Shown here in pieces: positions 49,013-60,964 of a stretch of 64,000 bases of DNA; within the stretch, counting starts at the first letter, position 1, and each line of letters opens with the position of its first letter. The notes under the pieces are model-generated. The model was given only the letters and a program-made list of their open reading frames with translations. It was not told the origin of the DNA and ran no database searches. The translations under genes and the position numbers were made by a program. This stretch comes from Ursus arctos. Taxonomy: Eukaryota; Chordata; Mammalia; Carnivora; Ursidae. The stretch is from the NCBI RefSeq assembly GCF_023065955.2, contig NW_026622897.1:7259001-7323000 (forward strand). The letters are read 5' to 3'.

Positions 49013-49391
49013 TTTGTAGGAAAAAGCTGAGATGTCATAAATAAAACATATACGTTGTTACAACTTCCAAAAGCTTAGCATATTTATTCCTTAACTCCAT
49101 ACTTTGTGTTATAAGATAAAGCAAATCCACAGAATTTATTTTCAATATACTTACATACATGACACATAAATACAGTAAGTAGGGAATATTTCTACCACAC
49201 ACAGCATCATATATGATCATGCTGATGGTTCACAATCACAAAATTATGTACGTAAACTTTGAAGCCAAATGACAGAAAAAGGTATCAAGATGGATATCCG
49301 TGAATACAGACCAAAATTTCATTTTTACCTCCCTACATTTTTCAGATTTTCTAAAATGTACATATATAACTTCCCAACAACTACGTTTTTA

Positions 49392-49495
49392 TTTTTTTTT
49401 AATTTTTTTTATTTTTATTTTTTCATAATGATTTTTTATTGTATTATGTTAGTCACCATACAGTACATCCCCGGTTTTCGATGTAAGGCTCGATG
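49392..49495 (-). mobile_element. Very short 5'-truncated carnivore L1 insertion
   Basis: T-rich tail then 'gttagtcaccatacagtaca tccccggttttcgatg'. An 18-bp duplication (49374-49391 and 49496-49513, CCAACAACTA.GTTTTTA) differs at one base, C versus T at a CpG. Confidence 0.9.
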
Positions 49496-49749
49496 CCAAC
49501 AACTATGTTTTTAAAGAGCAAATTAAGAAAATAGATACTTCAGAAAGCCAGAGTTATCAAAAAAGTTAGGATTATTAAATCTCTTAAAGTTAATTTATAG
49601 AGTATGCATCACAGAAATCTGCTAAAGGACCATGTTGTAGAAATTAATTTTTTCCCCCCAAAACAGAAGGCAGGTTAGTTTCAATGAAGGAGAAAAAAAA
49701 GCAACCAAAACCAAAGGTATATAAATGCAAAATGAAGTAGACAACTGAA

Positions 49750-51008
49750 GCTTGGTTGGTCTTCAGTTATCCAAATGTTCCAGGCTCAAGTGCTTTGGGG
49801 GCCTCACAAGCCTCAAATTAGTGCCACAATCTTGTGGTTTGCTTTGTATATATGCACATAATATTAAGAATACTGTTTGGCAATACATAAAGAACTCTTA
49901 CAACTCATTAGTAAAAAGACAAATAACCCAATTAAAAATGCTCTAAGTTTTAAATAGAACATTTCCCCCAAACAGATACAAATGGCAAGTAAACACATGA
50001 AAAGATGCTCAACATCATAAGGAAGTGAGAACCAGGAAGAGGCGCCTCTTTGTGCTGGCTGAGACAGCTATAGTCAAAAAGCCAGAAAATAACAAGGGTT
50101 TTTAAGGGCGTGGAAGAAGCAGAGCCCTTACATGTTGCTGGTGGGAGCGTAGGATGGTGCAGCTGCACTGGAAAACAGTTTGGCAGTTCCTTAAAAAGCT
50201 AAACATGGAATTATCACATGATCCAGGAATTCCGCCCCAGGTATATATTCAGGAGAAATGAAACATAAATCCTCAAAAAAACTGGTATGTGAATTTTCAC
50301 AGCAGCATTACTCATAATAGCTGAAAAGTAGAAAATACCCAAATGTCCATCAACTGATGAACAAATAAACAAAATGTGGTGTATCTATCTACCTAATGAA
50401 ATATTATTTCATAATTAAAAGTAATGAAGTACTAATACAAGGTACAACATGGAAGAACCTTGAAAACATTAGGCTAACTGGAAGAAGCCAGTCAGAAAAG
50501 ACCACACAGTGCATGACTGCATTTATATGAAATGTCTAGAAGAGGCAAAGCTATAGGAACAGGAAAGAGATGAGTGGCTGCTTAGAACTAGAGACAGGGG
50601 AAGAAGGGACATGGGAGGTAAAAAGAAAGGACAGCTAATGGCTATGGGGTTTCTTCTAGGAGGGATGAGAATGCCTTAGTCTGTGGTAATACGGGTGCCT
50701 GGGTGGCTTCAGTTGGTTTAGCATCTGACTCTTGGTTTCGGCTCAGGTCATGATCTTGCAGTCTTGGGACAGAGGCCCGTGTCGGGCTCCCTGCTCCGTG
50801 TGGAGTCTGCTTCAGATTCTCTCTCCCTCTCCCTCTGCTCCTCCCATCACTTGTGCCTGCTCTCTCTCTCTCTCTCTCTCAAATAAATAAATAAATAAAT
50901 AATACCTTAAAAAAAAGAAGACTGTGTTAATAGCTGCACAATTCTGTGAATATATTAAAAACAACTGAATTGTATACTTTAAATGGATGAATTATATGGT
51001 ATAAACCG
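49750..51008 (+). mobile_element. L1M 3' part (sense), with nested SINE
   Basis: From about 49860: 'aacaagggtttttaagggcg', 'ttggcagttccttaaaaagc', 'gtccatcaactgatgaacaa', 'aaatattatttcataattaa', then 'ttgtatactttaaatggatg'. The 5' boundary is approximate. Confidence 0.8.
50692..50918 (+). mobile_element. CAN-SINE nested in L1M
   Basis: 'gggtgcctgggtggcttcag', 'gtcgggctccctgctccgtg', (TC)n at 50861-50880 and (AAAT)n tail. Flanks 'gtctgtggtaata' and 'gactgtgttaata' look like a decayed duplication. Confidence 0.94.
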
Positions 51009-51162
51009 TTGGCTCCTTTCCAACAAGTTACATGATCTGGAGCATTTTCATTTACACATGGAAACAGGATCTGTTTCCATCTTTCCACCTCTAGCTATAA
51101 GAATACATAAAAGGTACATGGGATAAACATTCTAGAAAGCTAGTTTAATAAACTGAGGATGA

Positions 51163-51662
51163 CTATCGGTTACCTACTGCTGCATAACAACTTAAGCCGA
51201 ACACAGCAGCTTAAAACAAACATTTATTGTCTCACATAGTTTCTAATGGTCAGGAACCAGGCTTAGCCGGCTGGGTTTGGCTCAGACTGCTCATGAGGCT
51301 GCAGTCAGGCTGGGGTTGTAATCCCTGAAAACTTGACTGGGGTTGGAAAATCTGATTCCAAGCTCACTCATATGGCTGTTGGGTGGAGACTTCAGTTCCT
51401 CCCCTATAGGCCTCTCCATAGGACTGCTCAGGATGTGGTTTCCCACAGAGCAAGTGATAAGAAAGATAGAGTGTTGACAACAATGAAGACAGAAGTTTGG
51501 CCTTAATCTTAAAAGTGATACACCATCATTTTTGCAATATTCTACTGGTTACACAGATCAATTCTGTACGATGTGGGAGGGGATTAGACAAGAGTGTGAA
51601 TACCAGGAGGTGGGAATCACTGGGGCCATTATGGAGGCTGGCTACCAAAATGACATTGTAAC
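51163..51662 (+). repeat. Old interspersed repeat, LTR-like, family name uncertain
   Basis: A very recognisable mammalian repeat: 'tacctactgctgcataacaa', 'cagcagcttaaaacaaacat', 'gcaggctgggg'-type middle, 'ctctccataggactgctcag', 'tgtgggaggggattagacaa' and 'ggaggctggctaccaaaa'. I am sure it is interspersed and ancient but cannot name it. Confidence 0.65.
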
Positions 51663-51884
51663 AATAAACAGACCAAAGATCCCACACAAGCAAATGCTTG
51701 ACCTTTGCAATGAGAGGATAGAAGGGATACGTAGTCCTTAGTAGTGTGACAGACCCTCCGGGATTTAAGAGTTGTGATAAAAAGTTTTGCAAGGAGCAGT
51801 CATACCATTTTCTGTTCTCCATGTGCCAAAGCTACAATTAGCATAAAGAAACAAACAGGTGGGGGCTGGTAGAAGTCCGTAAAT

Positions 51885-52045
51885 GATTTAGTCAGCTTCA
51901 CTCTCCCCTCCTCCCTACCACTGACAGATGAGGAAACAGTCCTTGTTGCAGAAAGGCTAAGTGACTCTACCAAGGTCATACAGTGATGGAGCAGAAACTA
52001 GACTCCATTCTCTGTGTCTTCTCAATACACTAGGAGCTATACCTC
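51885..52045 (-). repeat. MIR SINE fossil (antisense)
   Basis: 'acagatgaggaaacagtcct', 'ggctaagtgactctaccaag', 'gtcatacagtgatggagcag'. Confidence 0.85.
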
Positions 52046-52224
52046 AGAGAATCAATGGCAGTGACTCATAGTAAACATGTGAGCATCGCATCACATCCAT
52101 TAAACAGCCAGTCACTCCAGAACTGATACTTCTTTTTGTGGTTTTCTGAGGCTGGCTGTGTTACTTTCTCAGGCAGTAGTGGACTCTTACCCTTCTTTCC
52201 ATTCCAACTGAGTGTTGTCCTACT

Positions 52225-52400
52225 TCGCTGCGGGGAGGAAGGAATCACTCATTCAGCTCAGCTAATATTACAGAGTATCTGTTCCATACCCAGCACTGAA
52301 CATGTCCATGTGAAGAACAGAACACATGGTCTCTTCACTCACAAAGCAGATAGTCAAGTTGAGAAAACAAGACCTAAACATGGAACACTAAGAAATTATA
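52225..52400 (-). repeat. L2 LINE 3' end (antisense)
   Basis: 'tcactcattcagctcagcta', 'ctgttccatacccagcactg' as in a reversed L2 terminus. Confidence 0.55.
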
Positions 52401-52459
52401 CAACATGTGACAGGGCGGAGCAAGGATTTATGTATTTTCAACAGTCTTATTTAACAAAA

Positions 52460-52690
52460 AAACTTACATAATACTTACAGTGTGCCAGATACATTATGGT
52501 ATCAACTTTCTGAATCCCCTATGAGGTTATCCTCATTTTACAGATAAGGAACGTGAGGCCTTATCCGTTAAGGAGCTTGTCAAAGTTCTCTCTCCTGTTA
52601 AGAAGCCAGGCCAGATTCTACCCAGGTAGGATGGCTGCAGGGTTTGTACTTTCTTAACCACCGTACTACGAAGCTTCTTGATAATAGTGA
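52460..52690 (-). repeat. MIR SINE fossil (antisense)
   Basis: 'atttacagataaggaacgtg'-type core ('tcctcattttacagataagg'), then 'agccaggccagattctaccc', 'cttaaccaccgtactacg'. Confidence 0.88.
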
Positions 52691-53866
52691 CAGTTATTCT
52701 CCCTTCTCCCTCATAAGTTCTTTTTTCAGGGTTCTGAAGGAAAGCTGATAATGGAACTCTAAAGATCCTCTGAGAAATCCTAGCTTTCAAGCTGCATAGG
52801 GGGAGGGACGACCTAGCCCAGTATAGTAAGGATGTCTCAGGACAGTGGCTAGCCCTGTGGAGAGGGGTGTGCAAGGGGGAATAAGCATCACCAATGAGGC
52901 AGTCAGTGCTTTCCTGGTGCCAATATGAAAGATAAAATTGAATGCAATTAGCAAATTAGGCTATAGTTGGGAAGAAGAAATTAAATGGATGACTGTACTG
53001 CAAGTGCAAAAATAAATCAATTTGACTCTGTCAAAGCCCACTAGAATGTGGACAGACTTAATATGATCTTCTAATGATGTCCTCCCAGCATCATGCCAAA
53101 GGAAAACAGCACAATACACCAGGAACAGATGTATTTGATAATTTTAAAAGAATATAAAAAGTAGTTTGAAAAGAATAAGGTGATCTGTGGGTCTGGAAAG
53201 CCTTTTGCTTAATAAAGCAGTTAATTCCATTTTGGTAAAAATTTGCCAACTTTGCCACCTTATAAAGCAATAGCTGTCTCTTTCCTTTACAACCAAATTT
53301 TACAACTTTGGAAAATGTTCTTCACAAGGTAAGAAGGATCTTGCAGGGCGCTGGCAATCTTAATGTATCAAATTTCTACTTTGTGTTCTTCTGATCACAC
53401 ACCTTGAATTATCTATGGGTCTCTCAATGAAAACCTATGGACACATGGTCCCAAACTATAGGAAGAGGCCTGGCATAGAGTGCAAGGCAGCATGATGACG
53501 AGTATTTGGCACAGGTTTTCTTCTAAGAGAATGTGTCTATATAGTTTATTGTGATTTTGAAAAGGTATTAAGGATTTTTTTAAAAATTCCTCTAAAATTC
53601 TAAATTTTTTTCAAAGTCTTGTACCAAGAAACTGTATCTAGATATGGAAGGTTTACAGAATTCCAAAAGAAAGTCTAGTAACTTCTCTTTTAAACTGACC
53701 TTTCCTATAAATTATATCAAACTGTTACCACAACTATCTTAGAGTCTTTGGTATGAGAATGGCCTTTATAAGGTCATTCAATTCGTTCCAGTTACTGTAT
53801 CTGGAAAGTTCACACTAAACAATCACAGGTAGAGGTGGTTTTTCATTCTGTTATGAAAGTGAATTT
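52691..53866. other. Intron sequence, no gene recognised
   Basis: Apparently single-copy, moderate GC at its left end. No splice-bounded open frame noted. Confidence 0.4.
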
Positions 53867-54065
53867 GGGGCGCCTGGGTGGCTCAGTCATTAAGCGTCTG
53901 CCTTCAGCTCAGGTCATGATCCCAGGGTACTGGGATCGAGCCCAGCATCGGGCTCCCTGCTCAGCAGGAAGCCTGCTTCTCCCTCTCCCACTCCCCCTGC
54001 TGGTGTTCCCTCTCTCACTGTGTCTCTCTGTGTCCAATAAATAAATAAAATCTTTAAAAAAAAAA
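53867..54065 (+). mobile_element. CAN-SINE
   Basis: 'ggggcgcctgggtggctcag', 'catcgggctccctgctcagc', 'aataaataaataaaatcttt' tail. Flanks 'aaagtgaattt' and 'aaagtggattt' are a duplication with one change. Confidence 0.96.
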
Positions 54066-54276
54066 AAAGTGGATTTGACCACAATCCTCAGTAAACCACT
54101 CCAGAGTATAAATGTACTCCTTGCATATGAGAGGATGATGGGCTGTCATATACTTTAGATGTGTATTAAAATTATAATGCTAACATACGGAGAAAAAAGG
54201 AAAATGGGGTAATAATGAGAAATCTGTAGAACACAATGGGGGATAGTCAAGGTAAGGCAATGTTAGCACGCTTGAG

Positions 54277-54308
54277 CACGCGCGTGTGCGTGTGTTTGTA
54301 TGTGTGCA
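54277..54308 (+). repeat. Alternating purine-pyrimidine run (CACGCGCGTGTGCGTGTG)
   Basis: The tract from 54288 to 54305 is strictly alternating pyrimidine/purine with several CpGs. Confidence 0.8.
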
Positions 54309-54801
54309 GTCATGCACAACACGAGTGAACTGACCAAAAAGAAGCAGAAGCCAGTCAGCAAACAGCTACTGTCCTAGTTCTCTAACACCTTCTGATGTGG
54401 CTCACTCATCCTAGCATCCTTATCCCAAACCGGCCAATTCTGTATGTGTCTCATCTTGATTCCTAGCTTTGGCACACAAGGCTCCCTGAGAGACTCTCCG
54501 CCTGGAGAGGCCAAGGAAACCAAGTCAATCCTCCATGTCTCAGGACCTCATTTCCCAGAATCATTCTAGGTATACTTTGACTTTTTGCCTAGGGAGACCT
54601 CAAGAGTTGCCAGGGTCTACCAAGAATAAATCCAAAATGTTCTAGGCCAGACCTAGAAATATAATTGTCTTGCTAAAATGAATTTAATATTAGAGTCCAG
54701 CTGGCTTCTAGACTGCATCTTTCATCTTCTTTATTTCTAATCTGCTGTGGTCCTCAGTCTTTCTATGAGGATTCTGTGTACTTCTATTTCTGTTGTTATT
54801 A

Positions 54802-54832
54802 CTACTACTAGTAGTAGTAGTAATAATAATAG
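54802..54832 (+). repeat. (ACT/AGT/AAT)n trinucleotide tract
   Basis: 'actactactagtagtagtag' followed by 'taataataat'; locally self-complementary. Confidence 0.85.
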
Positions 54833-54869
54833 TCTTCATACATAGAGAACTGATTACATGTTGGTGGTT

Positions 54870-55055
54870 ACATTAATAAATTTACATATATAAGACCCAC
54901 TTAGTTTTCCTTATAATCTTCCAAGATAGGTTATTACCCCTGGTTTAAAAACATACCCAACATCATAAAGCTAGTAAGGACCAGTATCAGGATTCAAACC
55001 TGGCAATCTGGCTCCAGAATCCATGGTCTTAGACACTGTATCATAGCCCTTTTGT
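54870..55055 (-). repeat. MIR SINE fossil (antisense)
   Basis: 'cataaagctagtaaggacca', 'gtatcaggattcaaacctgg', 'gtcttagacactgtatcata'. Confidence 0.88.
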
Positions 55056-55074
55056 TTGAATAATGCGAAGAATA

Positions 55075-55235
55075 TACCATCAAAACCAGAGGCCTGCATT
55101 TCCAATCCTGTCTCTAAGTCTATCATCAACTGTATGACCTAGGGCAAGTCTTTAACTCAATTTCCACTATATAATGAGCCAGGCTCAATGATTTGCTTCT
55201 GGTTATACAATGCTATAATGATTAAAGTAGGAACT
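55075..55235 (+). repeat. MIR-like SINE fossil
   Basis: 'atgacctagggcaagtcttt', 'aactcaatttccactatata'. Confidence 0.6.
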
Positions 55236-55349
55236 TTCACTAACAAACTTGACTTTGCTGGATGAGTCAGGAGGTTTAAAGCTTGGAAATGAAATATATC
55301 TAAGGGAAGGAAAGAGGCAACTAATAATAACTAAGTCAATCTTTTAAGA

Positions 55350-55540
55350 ATTTTCACACTTCATATTTTGTGATGCAAGCATTAGATTCATAGTTTACAG
55401 AGGAAAACACTGAGATTCAGAGATTAGGTGATTTTTCAAGGTCATACAGAAAGTCAGGTTGGACAGCTGGCAAGTGAATGCAGCTGAAGCCCCGGCCCTT
55501 CCTGCGGCACCACAATGCTTCCCTGGTGCTGCCTGTCTTG
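55350..55540 (-). repeat. MIR SINE fossil (antisense)
   Basis: 'agtttacagaggaaaacact', 'gagattcagagattaggtga', 'aaggtcatacagaaagtcag'. Confidence 0.85.
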
Positions 55541-57300
55541 GCAGCAGTGAGCAGAGATCGAAAAGGTAACTTATATAAAGTCCCTAGCACAAAGTCTTGC
55601 AAACAGCATATATGCAGTAAATTAATTTGGATATGGGGATGGAAATAGGTGAATTATCAACTTAAAAGTGCTAACAGATTGTAACTTAAAGCAAAAGTGG
55701 GTACATTTTTGTGTAACTTCTACACGGTGGGCTGAGTACCTATCAAAACAACTGACTTTCTGGAGGGAAAGTCTGTATGATTTGAATCTATCCCTGGAAA
55801 AAGTGAAGAAATACCATGAGAATGCCAATATATGTGGCATTTCCAGATCATATACGTGAGTTCGTGGTGTATTTTGCCGCATGAGATAATTTCCTAACAA
55901 TAATTCAGAATCACTTTGTCAAAAGGAATGTGCCTTTCTCCCTAGCCAGAATTTCACCAATAATACCAATGAAGAAAATTCTCTCAGGTGTTGACTACTT
56001 AAAGGAGGGCAGGAAAGGCAGAAACCTATGAAACTACTAAACTGTGCAAACTTACTAAGTTTCTGTTCTGGTTTGGAAATGGAGACACTATTCACTCACC
56101 AATTCATCCAACAAATAATAATTGAACACCAGGTCTGTACAAAATGGCAGGTATGTATTTATTGATAAATGGCAGTGACATTCAAGGGAGCACGACATAG
56201 ATGGTGATGCTAATGCAGTGGGAGGAGTGCTTACAATGAAAAGCTCCAGAAGCATGACTGTTCTGTATGACGGGCTAGAGGAGTGCCTGAAGGAAGTGCC
56301 ATCTGAGCCAACTCAGAGTGTAGTGTGCTTGGGAAACTGCAAGTAGTTAAGAATGATTAGAGTTCAGAGTATGCATAAGGAAGTCTTTTGACTGACTGAA
56401 TTTCATAAATCATAATTATGTAACCATAGAACAAGATGTAGGTTTTTATCAGATAATAAGTTCAACGCTCTCATTTTACATTTGAGGAAACTAAGTCCTC
56501 TAATTAGGTGCCCAGAGTGTTAGCATGAGGACGACCACTAAGCGAGGTGAGGCTGTCCTAAATACAGAATGGAATGGTGTTGTGTTTGAGGGTAAAAACA
56601 GCTGAATGCAGCCGTGCTGGAAAACCACTAACCTTCTTAGTGTGAAGGCCTCTCATCTGCTATGATACATACTAAAATAATTACTTAGAGAAATCACCTC
56701 TAGCTGATCTGAATGGTATTCACATACAAAAAAAGAAAAGTTAAAATCCATGAACCACCCCTCCTTATGAACTGTAGGGGCTGATCCAAGAACACTGGAG
56801 ATGAAACTGTTTAACACATACAGTTAACTCACCAATTAACCTAAGTCTTCCCACTCTTTTAAAACTAGCTCTTGTTCATTAAATTCAATAAAAATTGAGG
56901 TGCAACAGCTATTAAGTGAAGGGATTCTTTTAAATCCCCTGTGGATGTTTGCTAAACTTTGGACAAAAACTTTATCATCATTAATTACTAAGCAATACCT
57001 TATTGGGAAGCCACAGCAGAAACAGTGACATTCTGTCACAAAGCCAAAATCACTAAGGGTACAATACAAGAAATATTCAATGGTATGGTAACTGTGTATT
57101 TAATTCAAGAAATATAAGTGCTAAAGTACTCTATTTCTTTTACAGATTAGTTCCCATGATATTTTATGTAATGAAATAGTAAAGATTCTTTTTAGGAACT
57201 AGAATTTCATTGTACGAAGTTCTACTTCTGAAACAAGTGTGCTTTCAGCTTGGACTTTAGAAGGTTTCATGTTTCCCGGGTGCAACTAATAGTAAAGCAA
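55541..57300. other. Intron sequence with L2 and MIR traces
   Basis: No gene recognised. An antisense L2 3' end lies about 56095-56390 ('ccaattcatccaacaaataa', 'gaacaccaggtctgtacaaa'). A MIR-like core lies near 56465-56545 ('attttacatttgaggaaact'). Confidence 0.45.
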
Positions 57301-57302
57301 AA

Positions 57303-57542
57303 TTTTTTAAAAAGATTATTTAATTAATTAATTTATTTGAGAGAGAGAGAGAGAGAGGGAGAGTGCAAGCACATGTGTGAGGGGGTGGGAGGGCACCGAG
57401 GGAGAGGGAGAGACAGAATCTCATGTAGACTTGGTGCTGAGCATGGAGCCCGACTCAGGGCTTGATCTCACAACCCTGGGATCATGACCTGAGCTGAAAT
57501 CAAGAGTTGGACACTTAACTGACTGAGCCACCCAGGTTTCTC
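57303..57542 (-). mobile_element. CAN-SINE (antisense)
   Basis: 'attatttaattaattaattt' tail, (GA)n run, 'gggatcatgacctgagctga' and 'actgactgagccacccaggt' head. Older and more diverged than most. Confidence 0.93.
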
Positions 57543-58784
57543 TAAAAGCATTCTTTTAAAAAAGGGATTCTTTTGTAGCTTGCCATAGTGTTTCTCCACC
57601 AAGAGTGGAGGGTGTATCAGAATCAACCATGAAGAGTTTGACAATTATGCAGCTATCTGGATCCCACTGCAGAACACTAACTAGAAGCTTTGGAAACCAC
57701 CAGACTAGATGACCTTTACGATTCTTTCCAATCCAGAGGTTACATTACTTACAAATACCTCGTACATGTTCAACATCCAACAGCTTTCTTTTTGCACACA
57801 TTAAGTGTCCAACACTACACACAGTAAAAGCACTATTTCCATACGATATATGAAAGCCCTATTCCCTTGCGCTATGCCCTCACTTTACAGACCTGGAGAA
57901 ACTCATAAGAAATAAATTGAAGATTAAAACATATACAACTTCAACTTAAATATACTTTTTCCTGTGGTTATTTTGACACAAGTCCATCATATTTCATTAT
58001 TTCTGAGGCAGAAATTTGGGGAACTGGTTCTGTAAGCACTAATTGTGTAAGTAAGCACTAATTATTGCAGAGGTAATGGGAAGGCAGGAACGGGGAACGA
58101 AAAGGCTATGTATTAGTACATTGGTTCTCTAATTCACAACAATCCCAGTAAGGTGGGGAAGTGTTGTCAGTGTCACCGACCCGGTACTTTATCTGCCTCT
58201 ATCCTTCTCAACCTTATTAGACCCAATTCCGCAATGTGATACCAACATCTACACATACGTATTCATTTCCATTCTGCTTTTTCTACCCTGAAATGAAATT
58301 CAGATATTTAACAGAATTTCAAAAGTATCAATAAAATACCCTAACAGTAATACAAAGGAAAATAAAGGTAATTAATAATAAATTAGGTATTTCAATAGGT
58401 ATATGCTCTTGCATGACTATACTAAAAGTCAGTGAAGTAGTCAGATGCTTACACTACTTACAATTCACACGTTTAAATTTAAGAGAAGTTGGACAGTAAA
58501 AAACCATAACACACAAGTACATGAAAATGAAGTAAAGCCAAACAATTTTCTGAAATGGTCCCAAACAATACAAGTATAATTATCTTCTGATATGCAAGCT
58601 AGTGGCATTTCTGGAAAATTTAGTGTTTATTAAAACAAAAGTATATACAAATACTTTGGCTTCATATATAAAACAGTTAGGTTATAGGCAGAGACAATCA
58701 TATAAAATTTTTCAGCTCCCTTCACAAAAATGCCACGCACGGGACCCTCAAAGCATGTAGGTATCCCACAATTCTTTAATGTGC

Positions 58785-58918
58785 AGGATACCCTGTGCAT
58801 TACATGATGTTTACCATCTCTGGCCATTGCCCACTAAATCGCTGAGATAAACTCAAATGCCCCAGAAAATTCCAAAATGCCCTCTAGAAGTTAGTACCAT
58901 CCCACTGAGAACCACTAG
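58785..58918 (+). repeat. hAT-type DNA transposon fossil
   Basis: 'ataccctgtgcattacatga', 'gtttaccatctctggccatt', ending 'cactgagaaccactag', the usual terminal phrase of this group. Confidence 0.6.
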
Positions 58919-60422
58919 TCTACACAAACTTAAAGTATCTACATGCATACTATTACAGATTCTCATAGGCTTGGGGGTAAGTGGGCCACTACTGACCCCT
59001 GATCTTGGGCTAAAGATTCTCTGATATAAAGGCTACTTATAATTGAAAAGCCTAGGACACATCTACCCTAGAAGCTTCCAATAAGAAATTATACCTAAAA
59101 CTGTTTTTAAAAAAGTAGATAATAAAGCTGTTTTTACATGTATAAAACATCCATATACACAGTTGTACTAATAATTCTGCCTCCTCTCTCTACCTCCCCC
59201 GAAAAATACATACTCCTGAGTTTTCCAGCTAATCAAGGTCAAACTGTGAAAACAACCATCCTCTTTCTTCCACACTAATGCAAAGACACATTAATACAAA
59301 TAATTCAAAAGTCATTTATATATGGCACTGGAATGTATTATTTATTTGGAAGAAGAGTATCTTCCTAATTAAGTTTTGATTAGGCATCTGTTAAAAGTGA
59401 TTTACATTTCCTGATCAACCCAATGACTAAAGTATGTGTCTTCTAGGGGCAGGTGGGGGAAATGCTAAGTCTGAGAACATGCTGAGTAGTAAGAGAGTGA
59501 CCAAAGTATTTTGGAAGTTTCACTAACTGGGATTTGGTTCTATAATTTATTTTTGGCACTGAAAAAAAAAACCACACCATGGCTTCATACAGATTTTATG
59601 TTAAATTAGCACATCATTCATAGAAAAAATAGATATAACCTCATTTTAAGTAAAGGTGATAAGGACTTCACTTTATATAAAAGGATTCACAGATTAGAGG
59701 AAAATTATCACAGGATTCCTTTGAACATAAAAACTCCTCCTGGTTAAAATGCCATTTGAAAATTAATGAATAAGTTAATGATTGAAAATCATTCTGTTTC
59801 TACATATTATGAAAGACTTGCTTAAAATGTCTATTGAAATGGTACTTAGTCTTAGAGGTGAAATGGTCATTTCCATAGTGAGTTAGCCTGTTTTCCTACT
59901 TCAAGTGCTACTGGTTAATTCACTAATTAATTTAAAAACGCATACAAGACATTAGCATTCCATTTTTTACAATCTCAGTTTGGTTATCTTTCTTCATATA
60001 TAAAATCGGTAAAAATTTGCCTCATGCCCAGGCACAGGTATCACCTTACAATAAAAAATAAGCTAAAGTTTGCTCATAACCAAGATAAATTGTGGTTAAA
60101 ATAACTCACCTCTGAGTATTCTGGTTGCTACTTATTTCTATAAATAAATTTCAGCAATATGTGGAGACTGCACATTTATGTACTAGGTGATATGAGATTT
60201 TTGAGTTAGTTTTAAAGCAACTGATCACACAGACCAGTTTGAAAAGGCTTTATGAGTCACATAAAATACAGACCTTACTAAATAACATCAGAAGTCATAT
60301 TTTATATTATTAAACAGAGAATTTTGGTGCTGATAAAAAACAAACAAAAAAAACCTCACACATAAAAAAATATAAAAAAACACAGCACATACCAAATGCA
60401 TAATACAAGGCTTTTCACTTAC
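58919..60422. other. Intron sequence next to the upstream ARHGAP20 exon
   Basis: AT-rich and free of young repeats over 1.5 kb immediately downstream of the exon donor. No other exon seen. Confidence 0.45.
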
Positions 60423-60505
60423 TTGGTACTGGGCCTTTTTTGTAGGGCTTTATCCAGGATAAGAGATGGGGCACTCCTCCTCCTTTCTGCTAGTGTTTTC
60501 ATTTT
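60423..60505 (-). CDS. ARHGAP20: ARHGAP20 internal exon, N-terminal basic segment (partial gene)
   Basis: This 83-bp exon on the minus strand encodes 27 full codons plus two bases of a split codon. It begins KMKTLAERRRSAPS and ends in LQKRPST. The acceptor is a run of T then CCTCAACAG, and the donor is ACCAA|GTAAGT; both are strong. It starts in phase 0 and ends in phase 2. The split codon AA|G is completed by the exon at 5030, giving RPSTK|ESPSAS, which matches the order I remember for human ARHGAP20. ARHGAP20 is a cytoplasmic GTPase-activating protein for RhoA that is stimulated by Rap1-GTP through its RA domain and has been linked to neurite outgrowth. This segment precedes the PH domain and is rich in Arg and Lys. 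An ATG at 60502-60500 has A at -3 and could start a shorter isoform; a human isoform about 36 residues shorter would fit, from memory. The first exon is not visible in 60506-64000. It is too short to be found by simple ORF length. Confidence 0.93.
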
Positions 60506-60764
60506 CTGTTGAGGAAAAAAAAATTCAAATGAAGACCACATGACTTGTAAAGCCAGTAAATGCCAACTTTCAACCAATTCAGCAAGCTTTGTATTGCCTA
60601 TCCTTGCCTCTCAAAGAGCTTGCAATCTCACTGTAGAGACAAAATAATAACATCTTAACTAGGATAGTGTCAAAAAGTGGTAGAGGCTTTAAATATTTTT
60701 TATGGCCAGAGAATAAGGAGGTCAAATGTTGATCAGAGTATTTCGGAAAAGCATTATCATAACC

Positions 60765-60950
60765 ATTATCATCAACTGTAGCTAACAAATATATTGCTTA
60801 CTATGTTCCAGCCCCTCTGCTAAAGGCAAGACTAGAGTATCTCATTTATACTTCAAAATGTCATATGGGTAGTTCTGTCTCTCTTTCATAGGCGGGACAG
60901 GACCCAAACTGGGCCTCAAGGAATGTCAAGATTTGAAGAGATCAAGTAAA
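60765..60950 (-). repeat. MIR SINE fossil (antisense)
   Basis: 'cttactatgttccagcccct', 'agagtatctcatttatactt', 'gacccaaactgggcctcaag' roughly follow the reversed MIR order. Confidence 0.55.
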
Positions 60951-60964
60951 GGGAGGAGAAAGAA

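Larger units (their letters stand above)
5031..60422 (-). other. ARHGAP20: ARHGAP20 intron, 55.4 kb, between the two exons
   Basis: This interval lies between the donor at 60422-60421 (GT) and the acceptor at 5032-5031 (AG) of two exons that join in frame. It contains no other convincing ARHGAP20 exon. It is packed with LINEs and SINEs. That no further coding exon lies between is inferred from memory of the human protein, where the two peptides are adjacent. Confidence 0.85.

Noticed and set aside
52136..52471. 111-codon plus-strand ORF
   Set aside because: Runs through an L2 3' end and intergenic-type sequence without any family similarity I recognise.
58630..58827. 65-codon minus-strand ORF containing MARDGKHHVMHRV
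   Set aside because: Largely overlaps a hAT transposon fossil; no protein family.
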